DNA of 64,000 nt from Antiaris toxicaria. Lineage: Eukaryota; Streptophyta; Magnoliopsida; Rosales; Moraceae. Positions 11,294 to 23,151 of the stretch are shown one piece after another. A program made the position numbers and the translations under genes. Position 1 is the first letter of the stretch; every line of letters begins with the position of its first letter. A model generated the notes under the pieces. That model ran no database searches and was not told the DNA's origin. It was given only the letters and a program-made list of their open reading frames with translations. The stretch lies in NCBI GenBank assembly GCA_035233585.1, contig CP141154.1, positions 32,200,001 to 32,264,000 of the forward strand. The letters are read 5' to 3'.

Positions 11294-12603
11294 TAAGCCA
11301 GTAGATGTGCCATGTTACGCATCCCCATCGCCTCTACATGCCTTTCAAAGCTTCTAGCTACCAAAGTCTTAGTAAAGGGATCAGCGATGTTGTCCTCGGA
11401 CGCGATCTTACATACATCCACTTGTCCTGTCTCCACATGCCCTCTAATAATGTGACACCTCCGATCTATGTGCTTGGTCCTCTTGTGGTGCCGAGATTCC
11501 CTTGTGTTGGCCATAGCCCCTGTATTATCACAGTAAAGTGTGATAGGCTTGTCAACACCCGGAATGACCTCAAGGTCTCTAAAGAACTTGCAGAGCCAAA
11601 CCGCTTCTTTAGATGCCTCAGCCGCAGCCACATACTCAGCCTCCATAGTAGAGTCAGCTGTGCAGCCCTGCTTCACGCTCCTCCACACAATGGCGCCTCC
11701 TCCGAGTAAAAACACTGATCCAGATGTCGATTTCATCGAATCCTTACAAGTCTGGAAGTCTGAGTCCGTGTATCCTACGGGTGTTAGGTCCCCTCCAGAA
11801 TACACTAGCATATAATCCCTCGTTCTCTTAACATACTTGAGTATATGCTTTACTGCTTGCCAGTGCTTGGTTCCAGGATTCGCTTGATATCGACTCACCA
11901 TACCTACTGCAAAACATATGTCCGGGCGAGTGCAAAGCATAGCGTACATAAGGCTACCCACAGCGGATGCATAAGGGACCTTACTCATACGCTCTCATTC
12001 TTCCGATGTCTTGGGACAGTCATCCAATGAAAGAGTTAAACCGGCAATAGAAGGTTGTGAGCCTTTCTTTGCCTCTAACATTGCATATTTGTCAATTATT
12101 TTATCTATGTATGAAGCTTGGGATAATGCTATCATTTTGTTCTTTCGATCTCTGAAGAGACGAATGCCTAGAACATAATTAGCTTCTCCCAAGTCCTTCA
12201 TGTCAAACTGTTGGTGTAACCAAAGCTTGACCGATGATAAATTCCCTACATCATTCCCAATGAATAGTATATCATCGACATAGAGTATCAGAAAGACCAC
12301 TTTTCCATCCTTAATACGTTTATAAACACAAGGTTCATCAACGTTCTGCTCAAAACCAAATGTCTTAATCGCTTGATCAAACCTCTGGTTCCATGAGCGG
12401 GATGCCTGCTTTAATCCATAAATGGATCTAAGCAACTTGCAGACTTTCCTTTCTTGGCCTTTTGCTACGAACCCTTCGGGCTGTATCATATAGATACACT
12501 CTTCAAGATGGCCATTCAAGAATGCCGTCTTGACATCCATTTGCCAGATCTCGTAATCGAGAGCCGCAGCAATGGACAGAAGAATACGGATAGACTTTAG
12601 CAT
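11293..12603 (-). pseudogene. pol: copia A reverse transcriptase and RNase H, one internal stop
   Basis: RT begins near 12603 (MDVKTAFLNG at about 12540; IYGLKQASRSWN). Catalytic YVDD lies at about 12271-12282. The C-terminal RT has YVLGIR and the RNase H has MYAMLCTRPD, TDSDF, EAEYVAAAEA and KHIDRR...VDVCKI, ending at 11293. A TGA near 11994-11996 (AGA in copia B) splits it into 11995-12603 and 11293-11988. The enzyme copies element RNA to DNA in the particle and RNase H removes the template. All core motifs survive. Confidence 0.9.
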
Positions 12604-13254
12604 AGCAACAGGCGAAAAGGTTTCCTCGTAATCGATTCCAGCCTTTTGCGTGTATCCCTTTACAACCAGTCTAGCTTTGAAAGTTTACACTCTCCCTTCC
12701 GCATCCTTCTTTCTTTTGTAGACCCATTTGCATCCAATGGGTTTTATCCCATCCGGTAAATCTACAAGTTCCCAAACAGAGTTGGATTTCATAGAATCCA
12801 TCTCATTGTTCATAGCCTGTTTCCAAGATCTAGAATCAACATCCTTTATAGCTTCATCATATGTGACCGGATCTTCCTCATGCTCATGAGCCTCGGCCTG
12901 GTATACCTCAGCATCATACATGAAGAAATTAGGTTTCTTAGAAACCCTCCCACTACGACGAGGCACCCTAAATTGTTGATCGTCTGCAGGTCTTTCACTG
13001 GAACTCGGACTTGCGTCCAAGACCAAAATCTGTGGAGCAGTTCTTTCACCCGATAACTCCTCTAGCACCACTTTGCTTCGAGGCTTAAAGTCATTCATGT
13101 GACTTTCCTCCAAGAATGTCGCATGGGTTGAGACAATGACCTTTTGTTCCTTCGGGTTATAGAACAGACCTCCTTTAGTTCCCTTTGGATACCCTACAAA
13201 ACATGCACAATTCTGATCTTGGTTCCAACTTCTTCGCATCCCCATCCAGTACAT
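12604..13254 (-). pseudogene. pol: copia A integrase C-terminus and RT N-terminus, degraded
   Basis: It includes the poorly conserved integrase tail (SGRVSKKPNFF), then the RT entry motif DEAIKDVDSRSWKQAMNNEM and the IKPIGCKWVYK segment. A TAA near 12684-12686 replaces a Glu codon seen in copia B and breaks the link to the rest of RT. A one-base insertion near 13200 (five As where copia B has four at the Tyr-Pro codons) puts this part out of frame with the integrase core. Confidence 0.87.
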
Positions 13255-14056
13255 GTGCCGGGCAGCCCCATATTCTCATATGTCCAAGGGAGGGCTTCCT
13301 GCCACGCCACAATTTATACGGAGTTCTAGGAATTGATTTGCTCGGAACCTGGTTCAGAATATAGCACGTCGTTTGTAAAGCATATCCCCAAAATGATAAT
13401 GGCAGCGTTGAGTAACTCATCATGGACCGTACCATATCCAATAAGGTCCTGTTTCTCCTTTCGGCTACACCATTCTGTTGTGGAGTACCAGGTGCAGTCA
13501 ATTGGGATAATATCCCATTCTCTACAAGATGTCCTAGAAATTCATCGGAGAGGTATTCGCCACCTCGATCAGATCGAAGTGTCTTTATGGAATTATCCAA
13601 TTGCTTTTCCACTTCCGCACGATACTCTTTGAACTTATCAAAGGTTTCGCTCTTGCGGTGCATCAGATACACATATCCATACCTCGAGTAATCATCTATG
13701 AAAGAGACATAGTACTCGAACCCTACTCGTGCTGTGATGTTCATGGGGCCACATACGTCAGTGTGCACAATTTCTAAGAGCTCCTGTGCCCTTGTACCGT
13801 TAGCTCCAAAAGACCTCTTAGTCATCTTACCCTCTAGACAAGACTCACATTGGGGAAGTCGTACCTCCTCCAGAGATTCCAGAGGACCGTCTTTCACCAA
13901 TCTTTGAATCCTATCCTGATTAATATGACCAAGTCTTAAATGCCAAAGATACGCCTTGTTAGAGTGAGAAACTTTCAACCTTTTAGAGTTATCAATTAAT
14001 TCAGTGTCAAGCAGTGAGTACATCTTTGGTCTGATCAAATATAGGTTTCCATCCAT
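13175..14056 (-). pseudogene. int: copia A integrase (GAG-pre-integrase, zinc finger, DDE core)
   Basis: It contains the GAG-pre-integrase region with LWHLRLGH and the CESC cysteines (HHCC finger), then the catalytic core: HTDVCGPM (first D), RSDRGGEY (second D) and NGVAERRNRT (E). It also has the copia hallmarks TPQQNG and YILNQVPSK. It inserts cDNA into host chromatin. The frame starts after a TAG (copia B has AAG) at about 14078-14080 and ends at the one-base frameshift near 13200, so integrase is separated from both neighbours. Confidence 0.9.
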
Positions 14057-14077
14057 CCATCCAGAACAGATAAAAGA

Positions 14078-15241
14078 CTAATTTCTACGAATATCAACTC
14101 TTTTACTAAAAGAAACTGAATAAGAATCCTTTATTAAACAAGCTATCGATATAAGGTTCCTCCTAAAATTAGGAACATAAAAACAGTCTTTCAATAAAAT
14201 AAACCTAAATTGATCAAAATAAAGATGAACGTCTCCCACTGCCTCAGCCACCACAAAGCTACCATCTCTAGTCCGCAACGAGAGGCTCCTATCATGTAGA
14301 CTTCTCGTTTCCACGAACCCCTGCATAGAAACACAAACATGATTAGTGGCGCCCGAATCAATGACCCATGTGTCTTTCGATTCTTCCACCAAACACGCTT
14401 CTAAGTAATGAAGTTCCTTACCTTCCTTGCCCTTGGAGGCTAGGAATTCCCGGCAAGCCTTCTTAAAGTGACCTACCTTCCCACAGTGGAAGCATTTGGA
14501 CTTTTTAGGGTCCTTTGGCTTCTTGTTCTTCTTCTTCTTCTTCCCGTCCGAGACAGGAGGATTAGAAGAACTGGAAGCTACTTGCTTCTTATTTGGCCTC
14601 TTCCTCTTCCGTGAGGGATTGGAAGATTCCACCAAATTGGCCTCTCCTTTAGGTTGGACCGTATCCTCATCCCTGATCATCCGCTCGGTAAGTCCTAACT
14701 CCTTTGTCGCCAGATTGTATGCGGACTTAAACCCCACAAAATCTTTAGACAGAGTCTTGAACACCATCTCGATCTGGGTGTTATAGTCCAACTCAGCACC
14801 ATTCTCGGCAGCCTCAGTGAAGAATCCCATTAGAGTGATCATATGGTCCTTCACCGGAGTACCCGCCTTTTGCTTAGAGTTCATAATGCTGGTGATAGCA
14901 GACTGTCGAGCCAATTTTTCTTGGCCTCCGAACATGTCCTCCAGATTATCCATGATCTCCCCAGCAACTTGATAAGTCTCATGCTGCTTCTGTAAAGCAC
15001 TCGTCATGCTAGCAAGGATGTAGCATCGAGCTATTTCATTGGATTCTCTCCAACGATTATAGGCAACCGGGACCTCCTCAAGTGGTGTGTCAGGTTTGGG
15101 CCCAGGTGGGCATGGTTCGTCCAGTACGAACTTGTGTCTCTCGCAGTTGAGAACTATTAATAGATTTCTTTTCCAATCTTTATAATTGTCGCCATTCAAC
15201 TTATTTTCAGTAAGTATTGAAATGAGGGGTGTCGGTGACAT
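14078..15241 (-). pseudogene. gag: copia A gag and protease
   Basis: The start is taken at 15241 (MSPTPLISIL), the conserved gag start in this group, although the frame is open further upstream. The capsid region has LNGDNYKDWKRN, a basic stretch (KKKKKNKKPKDPKKSK) and a CFHCGKVGHFKKAC zinc knuckle. The protease has WVIDSGATNH. Compared with copia B, nine codons are missing after ELGLTE, a 27-bp in-frame deletion bounded by short GCTC repeats. The frame ends at a stop just before integrase (about 14078). Confidence 0.9.
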
Positions 15242-17178
15242 TTTGAACTGAAATAAAATTATACTAGACATCATTACAAAGCCCAAGCAAATATACAGAT
15301 AATTTAGCAAATAAAAACATACAAGTATGTTCTTATATGAAACTTGAAAAAACATGTAGCATTGCAACGGTAATTCTCAGCACCTATGGCCCCAAGCCAC
15401 CGAGGGGTGGTCATGTGAACAAATAGCCGGAACATGGACCCCGTCCAATTAATATGTGTTACCTTAAATCCTCCAAGGTTAAGACATATATTAATAACCG
15501 CTTATTTGGCCACCAGTTTAGTTAACAGAGCTTCTAGGGAAGGTTAATAACTAAACGAGTCTTGAGTGTATAACCATTGTTTACGTAGCCCGATCCACGT
15601 CTTACCAAGCCACCGAGGGGTGGTCATGAATAGGATCGCACCCGAACACGTTTTTTACATAGGAGATCCAATCTAGTATACCGGCGGCGGTAAACACCTA
15701 CCGAGGGGTGTGGTCAGGTCAGAACTGACGCGAGGCGTTACCATGCTTTCACATATGGATCAACAATGGAGGCCGTGGGTTTTGTTTGAAACCCTCTCCC
15801 ACTCAATATTTTGAAAAACATACAAGTTTTGTCAAATTATGTATGATCAATATAGTATGAGCGGCACTCACCTATCCTATATGACATGTTATCAAATATG
15901 CATACAAAACATCCATCAATACATATTTATACATCCATGACATATCACAGAAAAATAATTGACAGAATAACCAAGCCATGGTTCCATCCTAGAACAAAGA
16001 AAATAAAGATTACAAAATTCCATCTAAAGCATTCTTTGGGTCTTGAATTTTGTTCCGTCTTCTTGTATCCATCTTTATGTAGCCTCTCCATTTATTTCTC
16101 ATCCCAAGAATTATTTAAAATTTAAATTTCCAAAAATTTAAATTTCAAATTCAAACTCCAAATTCGAATTTCAAATTTAAATTTCTAATTCAAATTTTTA
16201 AACAATTTTAATCATCATGTGTAATAATATGTAATTTCAAAAATTTCAAATTTTCAATTACATATTTTGAAACATGATTTAAAATTAAATCTCAAATTTA
16301 AAAATCAAAATTTTCAAATTTTTTGGACCGCCGCCCGTGAAGGCGGCAGCCGCCGTGGGCAGCCACCAACCCCGGAGAAGCTGGCAGCCCACGGTTGCCC
16401 CTTGTGCAGCCTGCCGAGCTGTAGGCCAAGCCTGCAGCGCCAGGCTGGGCGCAGCAGCCGGCAGGCTGCAGGCAGCGCCTGCAGCCAGTGGCTGCATGCC
16501 CAGGCTGCGGCCGGCCTTGGGCAGGCTGCGCCACCCTCGGCTGTAGGCCAAGCCTGCGGCCGTGGGTGATGTTTGCCTGCATAGGGGCTGCCGCAGCCCC
16601 ATCCTGCCTGAAGGCAGGGGCTGCAGCCCCACCAAGGCCCGTCGGCCTATTCCGAGGGGTCGTGTCTCGATTTTCGTGCCATATTCCAATTTACCTATTA
16701 GGATCTCCAAAAATTAATTTGAATCCCAATTAAATTGAAATTTTCCACACAATCAAAATTTCAATCTTTAAATTAAATTTAATTTTTGGGAAAAATAAAT
16801 TACGGTCTTCAATCTTCAATCTCCTCCAAGAATATAAAAAATTCCTAAACCGTTTCCGGTGTACAAAAATTCTAACCATAAAAAATCTAAGAGATAAGAA
16901 TTAAAATCCATGGGAAAATTACAGTGTTAATAAACTGCTCCCATGGTTACATAAAAATTCCTAGATACAATTTTTCTAAATTCTAAGGAACCATAACCGG
17001 CATAAATAAGCATGCTTATAATAATTCAAAAAATTAAAATAACCACATACTTTATACATAATACATGATAACAACATAAAGGAACCCTAGAATGCCACTC
17101 TCTAAATATCAAATCCATACATAAATAAAAAGACTAATTAATTGTCTAATTTATGTACATGGCATAGTCATGAGATGT
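15242..17178 (-). other. copia A long 5' leader (PBS to gag), with hairpins and GC-rich island
   Basis: There are 1.9 kb between PBS and gag. Next to gag are three short hairpin motifs, CCACC-GAGG-GGTGG at about 15398-15411 and 15610-15623 and a weaker one at about 15696-15716. A GC-rich block at about 16325-16665, full of GCAGCC/GGCTGC words, sits inside AT-rich AAATTT sequence. A minus-strand ORF at 16285-16710 spans the island. Its first 45 residues resemble a copia B ORF and the rest diverges by frame changes. A packaging or translation-control role is possible but unproven. Confidence 0.75.
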
Positions 17179-17190
17179 CTCTGATACCAA
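17179..17190 (-). other. copia A primer-binding site
   Basis: The minus strand reads TTGGTATCAGAG one base inside the 5' LTR end: tRNA-iMet type. Confidence 0.93.
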
Positions 17191-17558
17191 TTGAAGGAAA
17201 ATAAATTGGTAAAAACGTATCAGAGTGGCGCGGCGAAACAATAAAAATTTTAGATCGTTAAATATCTCATGATGCCATATACAATAAACCAACAACAATT
17301 AAAACTCATACCACAAGGACGCCAATCTTGCAGGAGGAGAATGACCGGAGGCTTCAACCAACTAGCCTTCTCTACTATTCTCCAATTCCTGAATGGCTGA
17401 GTGTGTGGGCACTCTGAACCTCGATCGGTATGCTAGCACTGCTAGTCTTCTTCCGACCACCCAGATCTCTAAAGAACTTTATTGTCACGATGAGCTGTGC
17501 AACAATAAGCCTGCTCACCTGAGAGTCTGTGGTCTGAGAGAACTGGAGTGGCAGGACC

Positions 17559-17570
17559 TCTATTTATAGA
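17559..17570 (-). promoter_or_regulatory. copia A LTR TATA box
   Basis: Minus-strand CTATAAATAGAGG, at the same place in all copia-family LTRs here (26911-26922, 41561-41573, 63833-63845). It is the likely core promoter. Confidence 0.75.
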
Positions 17571-17632
17571 CCTGCATGAGGTGATTCTCTGAATTCAAAT
17601 TAGACTAGGAAAAGATTTTCTCCCTTATGTTT

Positions 17633-17866
17633 AACCAAAAAATCCGAATTTTTCCATAGGATAATCCTAACAATAAATTCGGTTTTTCCTAAGATAAATC
17701 CAATCCAAATCTTAACAAGATTTTAACTAGAATTTTATCTCCCTTTTTCAACCAAAAAATCCGAATTTTTCCATAGGATAATCCTAACAATAAATTTGGT
17801 TTTTCCTAAGATAAATCCAATCCAAATCATAACAAGATTTTAACTAGAATTTTATCTCCCTTTTTC
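17633..17866 (-). repeat. 117-bp tandem duplication in copia A LTR
   Basis: Copies at 17633-17749 and 17750-17866 both start AACCAAAAAATCCG and are nearly identical. Copia B and the solo LTR have one copy. Confidence 0.88.
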
Positions 17867-18281
17867 AACCAAAAAATCCGAAATTCACAAGGAGAAAATC
17901 CTCCAAAAGATTTCGGCCATTATGGATAAGGGAGAATAAAAAATTCCGCTAGGATTTTCAAGCTTGAATCTTATCTCAACCTTATCCAAAAATAACCGAA
18001 TTTTCCTTGGATAAAGGCTCCAAAATTTCGGCCACTTTTAGGGAAGGAGAGAATCCAAATTCAACTAGGATTGAAACTTGAATTTTCCCTTGAATCTTAT
18101 CCACAAAAACCGAATTTTCCATTGAGGATTATCCTCAAAAAATTCACCCACTTTTGTTGGGATTTGGATTCAAAATTCAAGTAGGATTCTAACAAAATTA
18201 TCCTCTCCAAATCCAACTCAAATTCGAATTTCAAACCTTGTGGATTTTCCACAACAAATTCGAATCCTACTTGGATTGTGA

Positions 18282-18300
18282 TTCAAAATTTGAATTTCAA

Positions 18301-18336
<36 letters not shown>

Positions 18337-18393
18337 TCAAATTTCAAATTTCAAATTTCAAATTTAAATTTCAAATTCAAATTTCAAGTTCGA

Positions 18394-18430
<37 letters not shown>

Positions 18431-18498
18431 AAAATTCAAATTTCAAATTTCAAATTTCAAAATTCAAAATTCAAATTTCAAATTTCAAATTTCAAATT
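18282..18498 (-). repeat. AAATTTC/AAATTC low-complexity array, about 217 bp
   Basis: A run of 6- and 7-bp words. The same place holds about 200 bp in copia B and about 84 bp in the solo LTR. The FKFQISN ORF here is a by-product of the repeat. Confidence 0.92.
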
Positions 18499-19796
18499 CC
18501 ACAAAACGGTTGTGTTTCATATTCTTGTTCTCATGGATAATTTTCTACAACTCCAATCCAATCTCAAATAAAATCATGGCAACTTTATTTGGAGTTCGAA
18601 TAATTGTGTACTCTATTATCCAAAACAAAATCTGAATCCAACCGGAGAGAATCTTGTCTACCATCCTAATCCTGTGTCATCACCATCCATGCATAATAAA
18701 CTAGCCAATAGCATACACAAATCAATTTGCCAAACGTTAAGGAATTATGTGGAGCTAGTAGAGGGACTGATTGGACATATATAATCGGGCTCCCGTGATT
18801 CCATATGATCATCATTCTGTACCGAACAACTCAATCATATGATCACTAATTTCAGAGTCACACCACTATAAACCTGAAACTGAACTCCCAATTATATATC
18901 GTATTACGTAAGCCTGTGACGAGCTACCATCCAATGACCTTGTCATATATGCAAAACCCTCATATGATATCCATGATCAGCCTTAGGTCAAAGTCCGTTT
19001 AATCCTACTGATCAGGCTATCTTAAAGTTCCATTATACTACCGAATCAAGAAAATGATTATTCACCATATGTGAATAAGAAGTCATCCGGCCAGCAGACG
19101 ACCCAAGGCCTTGTTCATTTTCACATTCAGTATAATGCCTTTAAGAGGATACCTTTAACTCCTCAGAGCTATGATTCCGATATCTGCAAACAAACCCTTC
19201 ATCGTATACAAGTCATGCACCCAACCAACCGGTCTATAAGCTTACTACCTCTGAGACGCTTTAGCCATTGGAACATCAAAGTACACAAGTCATATACATG
19301 AAGTAGTTCATTTACTCAGGATTAAGGTTATTGCACAATGAACGTCAAAAGCAGATTGATCCACTCATAGCGGACTACGTAGATCAATCACGCTTTAGTC
19401 CCGGTCTAATATGTCACCACCGAGCAACATATCCATGTCTCTACTTGGGAGTCCAGCTCCAGACAGTCAAGACAGACCGTCCCCTCCAAGGCTTTAGACA
19501 ACATAATAGTCTTAACATGAGTTAGATGCTCGGTCTAACCCCATAGACTACAGACCATAGTTTAGACTGCTAACTTTAGAACATTGTCTTCTCGCATACA
19601 AAAGTCCATTGCATGCAACGTTCTAACAGTTTTAACACAAGCAGTCAGTGAGCCATATTTGCTTACATTTACTTTAACATGTAAATAAGACGAGGATAGA
19701 TAGCAATGTAATGAATAACCTCTATATATAATTTTATTATCCAGTTCAAAATGAATACATCAAAAATGTCTCTAATACTTAGGGCATTTCCTAACA

Positions 19797-20460
19797 CTGC
19801 CAACCTGAGCTCAAAACCAGAACATAAGCAAAGATAATTACCTAAAACTGAAACTATGCCATAATTGAGCATAAGACAGTTTAGTGAGAGTACTAACATC
19901 GCGGTAGATGTACTGTTGTGACACTGTGTTGCGGTCAACCTTACTATTCACGTATGGATAGTGGTCAAAGATACTATTCATGATGAATAGTATTATTCAT
20001 AGAAATTTTATTTCTTACATGTTTGAACATACTGAGCCTGTAGCTCACCATTTTTGCTAATGTTGCAGGTAAGCGACCAGCTCAGTAGCTTATTTGACCG
20101 GATGCGGACGGGATGGCGCGTGTCAAATCGGATAACTGGACGAGGGATATGGTCCTGCCAGAGTCTTTCCGCTGAGCGATAAAAAGGGAAGGAAAAAAAA
20201 AAAAAGAAACAGTCTTTTGTAATATTATGTATTTACGAAAGTACTGTAATATGTAAATTACTTTGTACTTGCCAACAAAGTAAATAGTGGGAAATGTTTT
20301 ACATGATGTTTAAAGAAAAAAATTTTTTTCCCAAAAACGTCATGATTTAAAAAGAGAGAGAGATAAGCCGGCGACCCATGAGAGTACAATCTATCACAGT
20401 TAGCGATAAAGCTCAACTGTAATAGTGTTGTATGATCTCTACGAGAGGCGGGCCGCCACA
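19797..20460 (+). mobile_element. gypsy2 LTR, 3' end only
   Basis: This is the distal end of a gypsy LTR, ending GGCCGCCACA at 20460. It has the same landmarks as gypsy1 (ACTGAGC...TGTAGCTCA, GCAGGTAAGCGACC, TTCCGCTGAG). Copia A interrupts it on the left. On the right it meets copia B LTR sequence exactly where the intact LTR reads GGA|CAGAT. It is therefore an element inserted into copia B, most of which lies left of the window. Confidence 0.82.
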
Positions 20461-20559
20461 CAGATAGCAATGTAATGAGTAACCTCTATATATGATTTTA
20501 TTATCCAGTTCAAAATGAATACATCAAAATGTCTCTAATACTTAGGGCATTTCCTAACA
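20461..20559 (-). repeat. copia B 3' LTR fragment
   Basis: 99 bp ending CCTAACA, cut on the left by gypsy2. Confidence 0.9.
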
Positions 20560-20574
20560 ATCTCCCACCTGCCC
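20560..20574 (-). other. copia B polypurine tract
   Basis: Minus-strand GGGCAGGTGGGAGAT next to the LTR start. Confidence 0.87.
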
Positions 20575-21906
20575 TAAGCCAGTAGATGTGCCATGTTACG
20601 CATCCCCATCGCCTCTACATGCCTCTCAAAGCTTCTAGCTACCAAAGTCTTAGTAAAGGGATCGGCAATGTTGTCCTCGGATGCGATCTTACATACATCC
20701 ACTTGTCCTGTCTCCACATGCCCTCTAATAATGTGATACCTCCGATCTATGTGTTTGGTCCTCTTGTGGTGCCGAGATTCCCTTGTGTTGGCAATAGCCC
20801 CTGTATTATCACAGTAAAGTGTGATAGGCTTGTCAACACCCGGAATGACCTCAAGGTCTCTAAAGAACTTGCAGAGCCAAACCGCTTCTTTAGATGCCTC
20901 AGCCGCAGCCACATACTCAGCCTCCATAGTAGAGTCAGCTGTGCAGCCCTGCTTCATGCTCCTCCACACAATGGCGCCTCCTCCGAGTAAAAAAACTGAT
21001 CCAGATGTCGATTTCCTCGAATCCTTACAAGTTTGGAAGTCTGAGTCCGTGTATCCTACGGGTGTTAGGTCCCCTCCAGAATACACCAGCATATAATCCC
21101 TCGTTCTCTTAAGATACTTGAGTATATGCTTTACTGCTTGCCAGTGCTTGGTTCCAAGATTCGCTTGATATCGACTCACCATACCTACTGCAAAACATAT
21201 GTCTGGGTGAGTGCAAAGCATAGCGTACATAAGGCTACCCATAGCGGATGCATAAGGGACCTTACTCATACGCTCTCTTTCTTCTGATGTCTTGGGACAG
21301 TCATCCAATGAAAGAGTTAGACCGGCAATAGAAGGTTGTGAGCCTTTCTTTGCCTCTAGCATTGCATATTTGTCAATTATTTTATCTATGTATGAAGGTT
21401 GGGATAATGCTATCATTTTGTTCTTTCGATCTCTGAAGAGAGGAATGCCTAGAACATAATTAGCTTCTCCCAAGTCCTTCATGTCAAACTGTTGGTGTAA
21501 CCAAAGCTTGACCGATGATAAGTTCCCTACATCATTCCCAATGAGTAGTATATCATCGACATAGAGTATCAGATAGACCACTTTTCCATCCTTAATACGT
21601 TTATAAACACAAGGTTCATCAACGTTCTGCTCAAAACCAAATGTCTTAATCGCTTGATCAAACCTCTGGTTTGATCCATAAATGGGAATGATTCCATGAG
21701 CGGGATGCCTGCTTTAATCCATAAATGGATCTAAGCAACTTGCAGACTTTCCTGTCTTGGCATTTCGCTACGAACCCTTCGGGCTGTATCATATAGATAC
21801 ACTCTTCAAGATGGCCATTCAAGAATGCCGTCTTGACATCCATTTGCCAGATCTCGTAATTGAGAGCCACAGCAATGGACAGAAGAATACGGATAGACTT
21901 CAGCAT
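20574..21906 (-). pseudogene. pol: copia B reverse transcriptase and RNase H, insertion-disrupted
   Basis: 20574-21581 is open and holds YVDD (about 21552-21563), YVLGI, the C-terminal RT, and RNase H with TDSDF, EAEYVAAAEA and the KHIDRR segment. Upstream, 21658-21906 holds MDVKTAFLNG and IYGLKQASRSWN. Between them, near 21671-21697, about 25 bp of extra sequence resembling the nearby TCCATAAATGG words breaks the frame; copia A lacks it. This looks like filler DNA from a repair or template-slip event. The ORF then lacks the segment from YKRIKDG in frame. Confidence 0.88.
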
Positions 21907-21948
21907 AGCAACAGGCGAAAAGGTTTCCTCGTAATCGATTCCAGCCTT

Positions 21949-23127
21949 TTACGTGTATCCCTTTGCAACCAGTCTAGCTTTGAAAGTTTCCACTCTCCCT
22001 TCCGCATCCTTCTTTCTTTTGTAGACCCATTTGCATCCAATGGGTTTTATCCCATCCGGCAAATCTACAAGTTCCCAAACAGAGTTGGATTTCATAGAAT
22101 CCATCTCATTGTTCATAGCCTGTTTCCAAGATTTAGAATCAACATCCTTTATAGCTTCATCATATGTGACCGGATCTTCCTCATGCTCATGAGCCTCAAC
22201 CTGGTATACCTCAGCATCATACATGAAGAAATTAGGTTTCTTCGAAACCCTCCCACTACGACGAGGCACCCTAAATTGTTGATCGTCTGCAGGTCTTTCA
22301 CTGGAACTCGGACTTGTGTCTAAGACCGAAATCTGTGGAGCAGTTCTTTCACCCGATAACTCCTCTAGCACCACTTTGCTTCGAGGCTTAAAGTCATTCA
22401 TGTGACTTTCCTCCAAAAATGTCGCATGGGTTGAGACAATGACCTTTTGTTCCTTCGGGTTATAGAACAGACCTCCTTTAGTTCCTTTTGGATACCCTAC
22501 AAACATGCATAATTCTGATCTTGGTTCCAACTTTTTCGCATCCCCATCCAGTACATGTGTCGGGCAGCCCCATATTCTCATATGTCCAAGGGAGGGCTTC
22601 CTGCCACGCCACAATTCATACGGAGTTCTAGGAATTGATTTGCTCGGAACTTGGTTTAGAATATAGCATGCCGTTTGTAAAGCATATCCCCAAAATGATA
22701 ATGGCACCGTTGAATAACTCATCACGGACCGTACCATATCCAATAAGGTCCTATTTCTCCTTTCAGCTACACCATTCTGTTGTGGAGTAACAGGTGCAGT
22801 CAATTGGGATAATATCCCGTTCTCTACAAGATGTCCTAGAAATTCGTCGGAGAGGTATTCGCCATCTCGATCAGATCGAAGTGTCTTTATGGATTTATCC
22901 AATTGCTTTTCCACTTCTGCACGATACTCTTTGAACTTGTCAAAGGTTTCGCTCTTGCGGTGCATCAGATACACATATCCATACCTCGAGTAATCATCTA
23001 TAAAAGAGACATAATACTCGAACCCTCCTCGTGCTGTGACGTTCATGGGGCCACATACGTCAGTATGCACAATTTCTAAGAGCTCCTGAGCCCTTGTACC
23101 CTTAGCTCCAAAAGACCTCTTAGTCAT
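21949..23127 (-). pseudogene. int: copia B integrase core and RT N-terminus
   Basis: An open frame of 392 codons from KRSFGAKG through HTDVCGPM, RSDRDGEY (one Gly of the usual RSDRGGEY changed to Asp), NGVAERRNRT, the integrase tail, then DEAIKDVDSKSWKQAMNNEM and CKWVYK. It ends at a TAA after KGYT (about 21949-21951) where copia A has Gln. Unlike copia A, integrase and RT N-terminus remain fused here. Confidence 0.9.
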
Positions 23128-23151
23128 TTTACCCTCTAGACAAGACTCACA

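Larger units (their letters stand above)
10274..19796 (-). mobile_element. copia A: Ty1/copia element (Angela/Tork-like), 3' LTR cut by gypsy1
   Basis: On the minus strand it has, in order, 5' LTR (17192-19796), PBS, long leader, gag, protease, integrase, RT, RNase H, polypurine tract and a 3' LTR fragment (10274-11278). Integrase preceding RT shows Ty1/copia. The two LTR parts differ at about 12 of 1005 aligned positions by eye, so it is young but older than gypsy1. Its right flank (19797) is gypsy2 LTR sequence. The lineage is my judgement from RT and gag motifs and is less certain than the superfamily. Confidence 0.93.
17192..19796 (-). repeat. copia A 5' LTR (2605 bp)
   Basis: The minus strand runs from TGTTAGG at 19796 to the PBS-proximal end at 17192, where the terminal TGTAGG of relatives is TGAAGG on the plus strand. 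It is longer than the solo LTR (2350 bp) because of a 117-bp tandem duplication and a longer AAATTC array. Confidence 0.93.

Noticed and set aside
16285..16710. 141-codon ORF in the copia A leader as an accessory gene
   Set aside because: The copia B counterpart diverges by frame shifts after about 45 residues and other frames are equally open. Kept only as a leader observation.
18238..18540. 100-codon and 82-codon FKFQISN-rich ORFs (also 27513-27761)
   Set aside because: Direct translation of the AAATTC low-complexity array.
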